Source: Mycolicibacterium insubricum
GTDB lineage: Bacteria > Actinomycetota > Actinomycetes > Mycobacteriales > Mycobacteriaceae
DNA: 64,000 bases
Assembly: GCF_010731615.1 (NCBI RefSeq)
Contig: NZ_AP022618.1
Location: 1,984,001-2,048,000 of the forward strand
Direction: 5' to 3'
Below the pieces are notes generated by a model, which was given only the letters and a program-made list of their open reading frames with translations, did no database searches and was not told where the DNA came from. Positions 34,098 through 40,998 of this stretch are shown one piece after another; the first letter of the stretch is position 1, and each line of letters opens with the position of its first letter. Position numbers and translations under genes: made by a program.

Positions 34098-34125
34098 GAG
34101 CCCCGGCCGGTGACGGCCGGGGCTC
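34098..34125. terminator. Bidirectional hairpin between convergent genes
   Basis: A perfect 12-bp stem (gagccccggccg / cggccggggctc) with a gtga loop lies between the membrane-protein stop and the stop of the leftward ACT gene. Confidence 0.75.
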
Positions 34126-34135
34126 GTTGCCGCGC

Positions 34136-34792
34136 TCAGCGCAGCAACGACGCCACGACGCCGGCCAGGTAGCCCAGCCGGTCCACCTCCGAAGCCAGGA
34201 ACTCGGGGCCGCCGGCGCGGCCGAGCACCAGCGCCGTACCGGGATCACCCAGGGGCGCTGCCGCCAGTGCGGTGTCCAGATCCCGCCACAGCTGCGGCAT
34301 CCAGTCCGCGGAGGTGTCCAGCGCGACGGCGTGCCGCAGCGGCAGCCACGGGCTGCGCTCCAGCGGGGTCTCCGGGGCACCGGAACTGCCGGCCACCCGT
34401 TGCACCGACGCGTCGTCCTGGCGCACGACGGAGGCCCAGCCCACCCGCAGCACCCGGGGCGCCTCGTCGACGAGTACCTGCAGTTTCTGCTTCTTCTCCG
34501 CCGCTGCGACGTGCGCGACGAGCTCCAGCTCGCGATGCGCCTCCAAGAGTCCGGTGTGCGGGCGGATGGTTTCCACTCGCACCCCCATCAGGGTCTCGGC
34601 CGCGGTGATCAGCGAATCGGGCATCGAGCCGGGCGGCAGTTCGACCACCAGGTCGTCGACCGCGAATCCGGTGCCGCGCTGGACCACGTCGAGGGACAGG
34701 ATGTCGGCGCCGACCGAACCGAGGGCCACGGCCAGCGATCCGAGGCTGCCCGGCCGATCGGCCAGCTGGACGCGCAGGAGATAGGACGACAC
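34136..34792 (-). CDS. ACT-domain amino-acid-binding protein (Rv3013-like)
   Basis: 218 residues, the exact length of Rv3013 as I recall it. An N-terminal ACT domain (SYLLRVQLADRPGSLGSLAVAL) and a degenerate second domain, probably a small regulatory ligand binder. GTG start at 34792. In M. tuberculosis it is directly next to gatC; here the exported-protein island starts 96 bp upstream of its start codon. Confidence 0.85.
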   Translation of the reverse strand: MSSYLLRVQLADRPGSLGSLAVALGSVGADILSLDVVQRGTGFAVDDLVVELPPGSMPDSLITAAETLMGVRVETIRPHTGLLEAHRELELVAHVAAAEKKQKLQVLVDEAPRVLRVGWASVVRQDDASVQRVAGSSGAPETPLERSPWLPLRHAVALDTSADWMPQLWRDLDTALAAAPLGDPGTALVLGRAGGPEFLASEVDRLGYLAGVVASLLR

Positions 34793-34888
34793 GACGTCAA
34801 CTGTTCCACAGCGCCGATCACCCGGCACACCGGGCAACTCCGCGGTACCGGCGGCGCTCGGTGTTTTCACCGGTCTCAAGGGGCGCGT

Positions 34889-35350
34889 TCAGTCCGCCGG
34901 TTGCAACCGGAACGGTTCGGTGCCGGTGTCGGTAACCGGCGGCGCTCCGCACGATCCGTCGTCGTCGGTGGACCACAACGAGCCGGTCAGTGTCGTCGCG
35001 TCCCAGGCGTAGTGCACGTCGCCGGGATGTTCGGAACCGTCGCTGACGCACTGGACGGCGTTGGGATTGTCCAGTTCGTCGAGTCGCCACTGACCGTCGG
35101 CGGCGTTGGCCTGGGCGGTCTTGCCGTTGGGGAACCGGACCTGGGAGCACCCCTCACCGCACGGGGTGAAGACCCATACCGCCGAGGGATGGTCGCCATG
35201 CTGCGCGGTGTAGGCGCCGCTCATCGGGGTAACCGGGCCGGTGTTGGGGGGTCCGCCGGCGGCGGCCGGGCCCGCGGCCGCGAAAGCGAGCGCGAAGGCC
35301 GCGCCGACTGTCGCGGTCAAACGTGATGTTGTCGAACGTGCTGTGGTCAT
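34889..35350 (-). CDS. Small exported protein, last gene of the island's leftward operon
   Basis: 153 residues with a Sec signal (MTTARSTTSRLT, a hydrophobic core, cleavage near PAAAGG). The mature part has paired cysteines (FTPCGEGCSQVRF, AVQCVSD, GSCGAPP) and Trp-rich strands (SAVWVF, GQWRLDEL, GSLWSTDD), like small beta-barrel exported mycobacterial proteins. I do not recognise a named family. The start at 35350 has GAGGAAA at good spacing. An ATG at 35365 overlaps the dacB stop (ATGA), so coupling is likely. Confidence 0.75.
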   Translation of the reverse strand: MTTARSTTSRLTATVGAAFALAFAAAGPAAAGGPPNTGPVTPMSGAYTAQHGDHPSAVWVFTPCGEGCSQVRFPNGKTAQANAADGQWRLDELDNPNAVQCVSDGSEHPGDVHYAWDATTLTGSLWSTDDDGSCGAPPVTDTGTEPFRLQPAD

Positions 35351-35361
35351 GACGGGTTTCC

Positions 35362-36954
35362 TCATCTTTGTGACAGCGACTGCTGGATGTCGGCGGCGAC
35401 CATCCCGACGTCGGAGTTGGCCTGCTGCAGGCCGGTGAGCACGTCGGGGTAGTTGCCGCCGCTCATCGACAGGTCGAACACTAGGCGACGGCCGCCGTCG
35501 GTGGTCATGAAGCCGGCCAGGCTCTGCACGTTGAACAGCGCCCGGCCGGTCACCGGGTCGGCGACGGCGACCGTTCCGGTCTTGGCCGCGATCTTGCCCT
35601 TCGCCGGGCTGTCGGTGCCGACGGCGGCGATGGTTCCGGTCTCGCCGAGGATCGGTTGCCCGGCCGCCAGGGCGGGCCCCCACGGCTGGGCGTTGGCCCA
35701 CCGCAACCAGGCGACCAGCTGAGCCGGCGTCGCCGACGCCGGATATGCCCCCTCGCCGTCGGTCAGCACCACCGCATCCGATGTCAGTCCGGCCTTGTCG
35801 ATGGCGGCCCGAACGGTTTTCAGTCCGTCGGTGCAGTCGGTGGAACCGGCGCGGGTGGCCAGCAGGCACAGCATCGCGTTGGCACCGGTGTTGTAACTGG
35901 TGCGCAGGATCATCGACCCGAACTCGCGCAGCGGCGGGGATTGCAGCGCAGCGAGTTTCGGCATCGTCGGCACGGTTGCGACGGCCGGGAGCCGGGTTTG
36001 ATCGTCGGCGCGCAGCGCGGGGGCGCCGACCGAAACGTGGGCCCGCTCGAGTGCTTCGATGAACAGGGTGCGGGCCCAGCCGGCCGCGTCGGGTACCCGG
36101 TACACGGTCAGCTGCGGCTTGCCGGCGGGGATCGACCCGGACAGCACCAGCGCGTGCGGGTTCGCCGGATCCGGTGTGACGGTCAGGTTCGACGGTGTCG
36201 CGCCGTCGGTCGTCGTCACCTTCGCGGCCACGGTGTAGGCCGAGGTCGCCGGGGTGAGGGCGACGGTGGCCGGCTGCCCGACCGCTCCGGGGGTGACGTC
36301 GATGTCGAGGAGGTTGTCGTTGACGAAGATCGGTGGGACGCTGCCCTCGTGGCCCTGTCCGGTCTGCCACAGCCGGGTGTCGACGACGACGTCCCCGGTG
36401 ACGGCCGTCACGCCGCTTGCCGCGATTTGGCGGGCCAGCTCGTCGAGGCCGGCAAGCGGATCGTCGTGCACCCGGGCGGCGGTGGGGGCGATGTCGCCGT
36501 AGACGTGATCGATGTGCTCGGCGTCGAAGGCATCGTCGACCCGCCCGGCCATGGCACCGCGGCCGCCCATCGTCAGATCGCCTGCGGCGACGAGGATCAG
36601 ATCGCCGTGCACCACGCCCCCGGCCGGGGCCGCGGTGGCGTACACCGGCGTGCTCAGCCGGGTGTCGGGCCCGACGGTGTCATACAGCGTGCCGATGGTG
36701 AACTGTTTTCCGGTGGAGCCGGTCAGCACCATCTCGTCGGGGCGCCGGCTCAGCAGCACCTCGCCGGTGTCCAGGTCGGCGACCTGAAAGTTCCACCGCG
36801 CGTGGGCATAGGCCGGTTTGTCGGTGATCGCCCGGGCCGAGTCGGGCAGTTCCCCGGGTTCGGTCTCCGGAGCCGAATTGCAGCCGGCGGCCGCCAGACT
36901 CAGCAGCGCGATACCGGAGAGTGCGCGTGCACTCCTCGCCGCGAATTTTGCCAT
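35362..36954 (-). CDS. dacB: D-alanyl-D-alanine carboxypeptidase/endopeptidase (PBP4, S13) lipoprotein
   Basis: 530 residues. Signal and lipobox SLAAAGC (Cys25), so it is membrane-anchored in the periplasm. Penicillin-binding triad: GSTGKQF (Ser81, Lys84), SYNTGAN (SxN) and AAKTGTVAV (KTG). The domain inserted between the first two motifs is typical of class C PBP4. It trims or cleaves peptidoglycan stem peptides. RBS AGGGAAGG. It is the only recognisable wall enzyme of the island and sits in the middle of the small-exported-protein operon. Confidence 0.92.
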   Translation of the reverse strand: MAKFAARSARALSGIALLSLAAAGCNSAPETEPGELPDSARAITDKPAYAHARWNFQVADLDTGEVLLSRRPDEMVLTGSTGKQFTIGTLYDTVGPDTRLSTPVYATAAPAGGVVHGDLILVAAGDLTMGGRGAMAGRVDDAFDAEHIDHVYGDIAPTAARVHDDPLAGLDELARQIAASGVTAVTGDVVVDTRLWQTGQGHEGSVPPIFVNDNLLDIDVTPGAVGQPATVALTPATSAYTVAAKVTTTDGATPSNLTVTPDPANPHALVLSGSIPAGKPQLTVYRVPDAAGWARTLFIEALERAHVSVGAPALRADDQTRLPAVATVPTMPKLAALQSPPLREFGSMILRTSYNTGANAMLCLLATRAGSTDCTDGLKTVRAAIDKAGLTSDAVVLTDGEGAYPASATPAQLVAWLRWANAQPWGPALAAGQPILGETGTIAAVGTDSPAKGKIAAKTGTVAVADPVTGRALFNVQSLAGFMTTDGGRRLVFDLSMSGGNYPDVLTGLQQANSDVGMVAADIQQSLSQR

Positions 36955-37018
36955 GTACCTTCCCTGCTTCTCATCCGATGGTCTGAATATGCCTTGTTTG
37001 CGGGGGCAGTCCCGGGGT

Positions 37019-37582
37019 TTACTTGCAGCCGAGAAATTGGTAGGCGCAGGTCGACGGTTGTGCATGGGTGGGGGAGTTCGCGGTTAGCTTCGGGGGCCGG
37101 GCGCTGACCCGCTCAGTGGTACTGCTCGCGGTATCGTAGACCCAGATCCGTTGCAGGTTATCGATGAACACCCATTTCCCGTTCGGGGTCCGGTAGCTCT
37201 CGGATTCGCTGACTCCGTGCGGCCATGTGACGCCGACACTGCCGTTGTTCGGATTCACAACGAACGTTGGAGGACGCGGCTCGCCCTGGATCTTCACCGG
37301 TGGTGCGGCAGGATCTGGGTAGGCGCCCGCCGGCAGCGGGACGCTTCCCGCCGGCAGCTGGATGGTTCCCGGAATCTCGATGAGCGGACCGCCGGTGATG
37401 ATCACCGGCGCGACGACGTCACTGTCGTCACTGTCGTCGGCGTTGGCCGGTGCGCTCAGGCCCAGGCCCAGGCCCAGGGTGGCCACCGCGGTCGCCCACA
37501 GGCTCATTCGTCGTGGCCGAGACCGCGCGACGCCCGTACCCGTCGCTACCGGACTGCGGCCGGATTGGTTGTTGCTGAACAT
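37019..37582 (-). CDS. Exported Pro-rich protein of unknown function
   Basis: 187 residues. Positively charged N-terminus (ARSRPRRMS), hydrophobic core and cleavage near APANAD. An acidic DDSDDSD segment, a Pro/Gly-rich linker (PLPAGAYPDPAAPP), and a short C-terminal domain with NPNNGSVGVTWPHG, GKWVFIDN and a closing Cys pair (CAYQFLGC). RBS AGGAAGG. Operon member between dacB and the first GTATNW paralogue (26-bp gap). Not recognised. Confidence 0.75.
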   Translation of the reverse strand: MFSNNQSGRSPVATGTGVARSRPRRMSLWATAVATLGLGLGLSAPANADDSDDSDVVAPVIITGGPLIEIPGTIQLPAGSVPLPAGAYPDPAAPPVKIQGEPRPPTFVVNPNNGSVGVTWPHGVSESESYRTPNGKWVFIDNLQRIWVYDTASSTTERVSARPPKLTANSPTHAQPSTCAYQFLGCK

Positions 37583-37608
37583 ATCTGCCTTCCTGATCTA
37601 CTTGGTGG

Positions 37609-38004
37609 TCACCGGCAGTGGGCCTTGATGATGACGTCTTGTGATTTGGTGGGATCCCAGTTCGTCGCCGTACCCCCTGCGTAGTCCCAGGGGCCGTTTG
37701 GAGGCGCCATTGGGTCGACGAACATGGTGACGCCGACCCCGAAGGCGCCTTCGATCACCTCGATACCGCGTGGCACGGCCCGGTTTTTCGACGAGTAGTC
37801 CGTCTGGTCCAGGTACATCCCTTCGGCGCATTTGATTTCGACGTTTATGGTGCCAGAGGGTGCGATCGTGAACTTCTTCTCGACGACATACTCGGCAGCG
37901 GCCGATCCGGCCGTGCCCAGTGTCAGGATCACCGCGGCGGTGGCCATACCGGATGCCGTTAGCGCGCCCCGGCGGAACCTTGTCAATCCATTGATGTTCG
38001 ACAT
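37609..38004 (-). CDS. GTATNW-family small exported protein, paralogue A
   Basis: 131 residues: signal peptide ending near GSAAAEY, then a mature domain of about 90 residues. Family landmarks: VNVEIKCAEGMYL-type strand with the first Cys, SSKNRAVPRGIEVIE, GVGVTM, GGTATNW, and the C-terminal DVIIKAHC with the second Cys. The two cysteines probably form a disulfide. Closest to paralogues B and D (YSS before the R.VP motif). RBS GAAAGGA. Confidence 0.8.
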   Translation of the reverse strand: MSNINGLTRFRRGALTASGMATAAVILTLGTAGSAAAEYVVEKKFTIAPSGTINVEIKCAEGMYLDQTDYSSKNRAVPRGIEVIEGAFGVGVTMFVDPMAPPNGPWDYAGGTATNWDPTKSQDVIIKAHCR

Positions 38005-38051
38005 GTGTGTTGTCCTTTCGTGGGTTGGGTGTTCGGCATCGGGTTGCTGCG

Positions 38052-38477
38052 CTACCCGACCGGGACCTGCTTGCGGTCCGTGCAGTGCGCCTTGATGACG
38101 ATGTCCTGCGGCCAGACGCTCCAGTTCGTGGCCGTTCCGGTGGCGCCCCGGTAGGAGCCGGATCCCTGCTGTTGATCGACGCCGGTCATGGTCACCCCGA
38201 CGGCGGTTCCGCTCTCGATCACCTCGACCCCGTAGGGGACCAAGCGCGCCGACGACGAGTAGTCGGACATCACCAGGTACATGTTGTCGGGGCAGCGAAC
38301 GGCGACGTTGACGGTTTCGGACCCCTTGACGGCGTAGGTGTTCTGCACTGTCTGGTCCGCCGACGCGGTGGCCGCGGTGCTCAACGCGAAGCCCAGTGTC
38401 AGGGCGGTCACGCCGCCGAACATCACTGCTGCGGAGGCTCGGTGGTATCCCGGCCCGGTGGTGGTCATCCGGGTCAT
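38052..38477 (-). CDS. GTATNW-family small exported protein, paralogue B
   Basis: 141 residues. Start ATG at 38477 overlaps the stop of the upstream DUF4189 gene (ATGA), so it is translationally coupled. Signal peptide ends near ATASAD. Landmarks: VAVRCPDNMYL, YSSSARLVPYGVEVIE, AVGVTM, GTATNW, DIVIKAHC. A short polar tail (TDRKQVPVG) follows the final Cys. Confidence 0.8.
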   Translation of the reverse strand: MTRMTTTGPGYHRASAAVMFGGVTALTLGFALSTAATASADQTVQNTYAVKGSETVNVAVRCPDNMYLVMSDYSSSARLVPYGVEVIESGTAVGVTMTGVDQQQGSGSYRGATGTATNWSVWPQDIVIKAHCTDRKQVPVG

Positions 38478-38878
38478 CCGTTCGGCTGGCTGGCAGGGTC
38501 GTTGCACGGGTTGGCAATCAGGGACGTCTCCGCGTTCTGGTGGTTGTTGGCGTCGCGCTGTGCCTTGTCGAACGCGCGGAAGGGGTCGCTGTCGGTGGCG
38601 GTATAGAACTTGTTGTCGGTGCCGCCCTTGACCAGGGCTGCGCAGGTCTGTCCGGCGAAGGTGGCCACCACCTTGCAGCCGTTACCGCAGATTCCCTTGG
38701 CCACCTGCTTGGCGGTCATTTCGTCCGGCTGTGACACCGACGTGCCCCAGTCGCCCTGTGGCGATACGGCGATCGCGCCCCAGGTGTTGGCGGCGCCGGC
38801 GGCCGGGGCGCCGATGAGGCCGACCGTGGCGATGGCCGCGCAGCACACGGCCCGGGCGGTAAAGAGTGTCCGGTTCAT
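38474..38878 (-). CDS. DUF4189-domain exported protein 1
   Basis: 134 residues. Signal peptide (ARAVCCAAIATVGLIGAPAAGA) then the DUF4189 opening WGAIAVSPQGDWGTS. Cysteines lie in GICGNGCKVV, GQTCAAL and NPCND; the A-x(3)-A helix and the CAAL strand are family features. DUF4189 proteins are small secreted proteins of unknown function, common in mycobacteria. RBS GAGAGG. Confidence 0.82.
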   Translation of the reverse strand: MNRTLFTARAVCCAAIATVGLIGAPAAGAANTWGAIAVSPQGDWGTSVSQPDEMTAKQVAKGICGNGCKVVATFAGQTCAALVKGGTDNKFYTATDSDPFRAFDKAQRDANNHQNAETSLIANPCNDPASQPNG

Positions 38879-38918
38879 GATGGGTGTTCCTCTCACTGGT
38901 TCTGTTGGTTGGCCGGAA

Positions 38919-39338
38919 CTACCGGTTGCCCATCGGATATCCGTCGTTGGGGTTGTTGCTGCAGTGCGCCTTGATGGTGAGGTCCTGGGGGCTGGTCTGC
39001 CAGTTGGTCGCGCTTCCGGTCGCGCCGGTGGACCACGATTCGCTGTTGTTCGAGACGGCGTGCATGTTGACGCCGACACCGCCGTTTTCGGCGATGTCGA
39101 TGCCGGCGGGAACGATCCGGCCCTTGGCGCCGTCGTAGCGGCGGTTCACCAGATACCGTGCACTCGCCGGGCAGGCGACGTTCACCTCGATCGAGGCCCC
39201 GGCCTGGAGGGTGTATTTCACCTCCTGGGTGACGTCGTCGGCCGACGCCGTGCCGGCGGTGCCGAGTGCCACGATCGCGGCGAGACCGACCAGTGCGCCG
39301 GCCGTGAGCCGGTGTGTCCGGCTGGTGGTGGGGGTCAT
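38919..39338 (-). CDS. GTATNW-family small exported protein, paralogue C
   Basis: 139 residues. Signal peptide ends near TASADD. Landmarks: VNVACPASARYLVNRRY, GRIVPAGIDIAENGGVGVNM, GSATNW (Ser in place of Thr), LTIKAHC. Groups with E, F and G by the CP...A[RK]YL and GGVGV motifs. A 13-residue polar tail follows the last Cys. No strong RBS is visible. Confidence 0.8.
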   Translation of the reverse strand: MTPTTSRTHRLTAGALVGLAAIVALGTAGTASADDVTQEVKYTLQAGASIEVNVACPASARYLVNRRYDGAKGRIVPAGIDIAENGGVGVNMHAVSNNSESWSTGATGSATNWQTSPQDLTIKAHCSNNPNDGYPMGNR

Positions 39339-39406
39339 GGGAATTGTCCGTTCTATCGGTGGGGTCTGTGTCGGTGCGGTTGTTGAATTGGGTGCTTCAG
39401 TTCGGG

Positions 39407-39817
39407 TCAGCCGCGGTAGCTGGCCGGGCCGCTGCCCTTCGGGTCGTTGCAGCCCCAGGTCACCTGGGTGCTGCCGGGGTGTTGTTCCTCGGCCACGTCC
39501 TCGGCATCTTCCTTGGTGGCACCGGTCGCGACGAACAGGTTCCCGCCGTCGCGAACCAGGACGCCGCAGTCGGTGAAGGCGGTGACGTTGCCGCTGCAAC
39601 CGGGACCGTTGCCCATGCACCGGTAGGCGGCCGTGGTTCTGGCGGCGTTCATGTCGGCCTGGCCGGTCGACACCGCCCAGCGCGTGCCGTCGGGGGAGAT
39701 GGCGATGGCGCCCCAGCTGCCGTCGGCGAATGCGGCCGGCGCGGCGGCCAGCGCCAGCGCAGCGGTCGCGCCCGCCGCGGCGAACAGGCCGGCGATCCGT
39801 TGGCGATTGGTGTTCAT
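39407..39817 (-). CDS. DUF4189-domain exported protein 2
   Basis: 136 residues. Signal peptide with an Ala-rich core ending near AAFAD. Mature part opens SWGAIAISPDGTRWAVSTG. Cysteines lie in YRCMGNGPGCSG, TDCGVLV and WGCNDP, and an acidic helix (TKEDAEDVAEEQ) is present. RBS GGAAGGAA. Paralogous to DUF4189 protein 1; the two interleave with GTATNW genes in one operon. Confidence 0.83.
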   Translation of the reverse strand: MNTNRQRIAGLFAAAGATAALALAAAPAAFADGSWGAIAISPDGTRWAVSTGQADMNAARTTAAYRCMGNGPGCSGNVTAFTDCGVLVRDGGNLFVATGATKEDAEDVAEEQHPGSTQVTWGCNDPKGSGPASYRG

Positions 39818-39892
39818 GGTGATTCCTTCCGATTGGTGTTTGCGAGTGTGTTGGTTCGGGTGGTTGCTGTGGTAGGCGGACGAGTGCCGTGC

Positions 39893-40300
39893 CTACGCAT
39901 TCACGCAGTGGCCCTTGATGATCAGGTCCTGGGTGAACGGGCTCCAGTTCGTGGCGGTGCCCGACGCGGATTTGAACCGCTTCCCGTTGATGTCGTCAAT
40001 GGTGGATGGGCTACCCATGTTGACGCCCACGGCCGTTCCGGCCTCGATCACCTCGACTCCGTGCGGGACTGCACGGTCGTTCGACGAATAGGAGGTGTTG
40101 TTCAGGACCATCCCGTCCGGGCAGTGGATAGCGACGTTGATCGAGTTCGATCCCGCTATCGTGTAGGTGTTTTGGACAACCTGGTCGGCACTGGCGGTGC
40201 CGGCGGCGAGCAATGCGCCGCCCACCGTCAGGGCGGCGAGAGTGCCGGATACCGCGGCCGTCCTCATCCGCCGGAGTGCTTGGTGGTTGATTGTGAACAT
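39893..40300 (-). CDS. GTATNW-family small exported protein, paralogue D; first gene of the leftward operon
   Basis: 135 residues from the ATG at 40300, aligned with paralogue A. Signal ends near TASADQ. Landmarks: VAIHCPDGMVL, YSSNDRAVPHGVEVIE, AVGVNM, GTATNW, DLIIKGHC. Start choice is awkward: ATG 40300 and 40309 have weak RBSs. An in-frame ATG at 40462 has a strong one (GGAAAGGA, 6-nt spacing) but would put about 54 Pro/Arg-rich residues before the signal peptide. First gene downstream of the minus-strand GGTAGTCG triad. Confidence 0.75.
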   Translation of the reverse strand: MFTINHQALRRMRTAAVSGTLAALTVGGALLAAGTASADQVVQNTYTIAGSNSINVAIHCPDGMVLNNTSYSSNDRAVPHGVEVIEAGTAVGVNMGSPSTIDDINGKRFKSASGTATNWSPFTQDLIIKGHCVNA

Positions 40301-40525
40301 CGGTGTCATCCGTTCTCTGCGGTGGATTTCTGAACTTCCTGCTGTGGTAATCAGTTTCGTTCGGCGGGTCTGCGGTGTCTGTCGGGCCAACGGCGGTCGC
40401 AGTGGGGGAATCAGCTGTCGGGCGATCGGTGGACACCGCGAGCTGATGCGGATTGCGGTCATGGATATTCCTTTCCCGTTCGGGCTGTGATTGTCGGTCG
40501 GCCCGGGCTGCCCGGTATCCGGACG

Positions 40526-40585
40526 CGACTACCTGCAATCCGGACCAGGTGGTGTCCGACTACCCGATGCACGCCGAGCGCTACC
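40526..40585 (-). promoter_or_regulatory. Minus-strand triad of GGTAGTCG boxes (leftward promoter)
   Basis: On the minus strand, boxes start at 40585 (GGTAGCGC), 40564 (GGTAGTCG) and 40533 (GGTAGTCG), spaced 21 and 31 bp, i.e. two and three helical turns on one face. They precede paralogue D by about 230 bp. Non-palindromic direct repeats like these are how MalT-type LuxR activators bind. Part of a 476-bp gene-free divergent region (40301-40776). Confidence 0.7.
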
Positions 40586-40612
40586 CGTACCCGATGACCC
40601 GCACGACGGACG

Positions 40613-40672
40613 GGTAGTCGAGCGGCATTACGGGTAGTGCGGTGCGCAGGGCCGAGGAAATTCGGGTAGTCG
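40613..40672 (+). promoter_or_regulatory. Plus-strand triad of GGTAGTCG boxes (rightward promoter)
   Basis: Boxes start at 40613 (GGTAGTCG), 40633 (GGTAGTGC) and 40665 (GGTAGTCG), spaced 20 and 32 bp: the mirror image of the minus-strand triad about a centre near 40599. They precede the regulator operon (start 40777). A weaker GGTAGCCG lies at 40738. The arrangement implies that both divergent promoters are controlled by the same factor, most simply the adjacent LuxR/MalT-like protein. Confidence 0.7.
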
Positions 40673-40776
40673 GGCACGGACCCCGCGTCGCGCGGCTGCG
40701 GCCACAGTGGAATCCGAACGGCCCGCATTCAGCTCCCGGTAGCCGGGTTGCCGTCGGGCCGAGGCAGGAGGGCAAC

Positions 40777-40998
40777 GTGAACACGGTGCACGAGGGGGGC
40801 CGCGGTTACGAGGCAGCGTTGCGGCGACTTCCCGACGCGCATTCGCTGGCGCTGCGCCTGCGTGCCGCGGGCGTGGCCGACGAGGTCATCTGTACCTACC
40901 TGCACGTCGAGCCGGAAGGTTTGGACAGTGTGTTCGCGCTGGCGCACCGGAAGTTGGCCGCCGAACTGTCGAAATTCCCGGACCCGGGAAGCAGTTGA
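40777..40998 (+). CDS. Small helix-turn-helix protein resembling sigma-70 region 4
   Basis: 73 residues from a GTG preceded by AGGAGGG. The pattern SLALRLRAAGVADEVICTYL, then VEPEGLDSVFALAHRKLAAEL, resembles a sigma-70 region 4/LuxR-type tetrahelical HTH, but there is no region 2, so it is not a sigma factor by itself. Its stop overlaps the regulator's TTG start by 4 nt (TTGA), so the two are made together. It may be an accessory DNA-binding or anti-activator partner. Confidence 0.7.
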   Translation: MNTVHEGGRGYEAALRRLPDAHSLALRLRAAGVADEVICTYLHVEPEGLDSVFALAHRKLAAELSKFPDPGSS

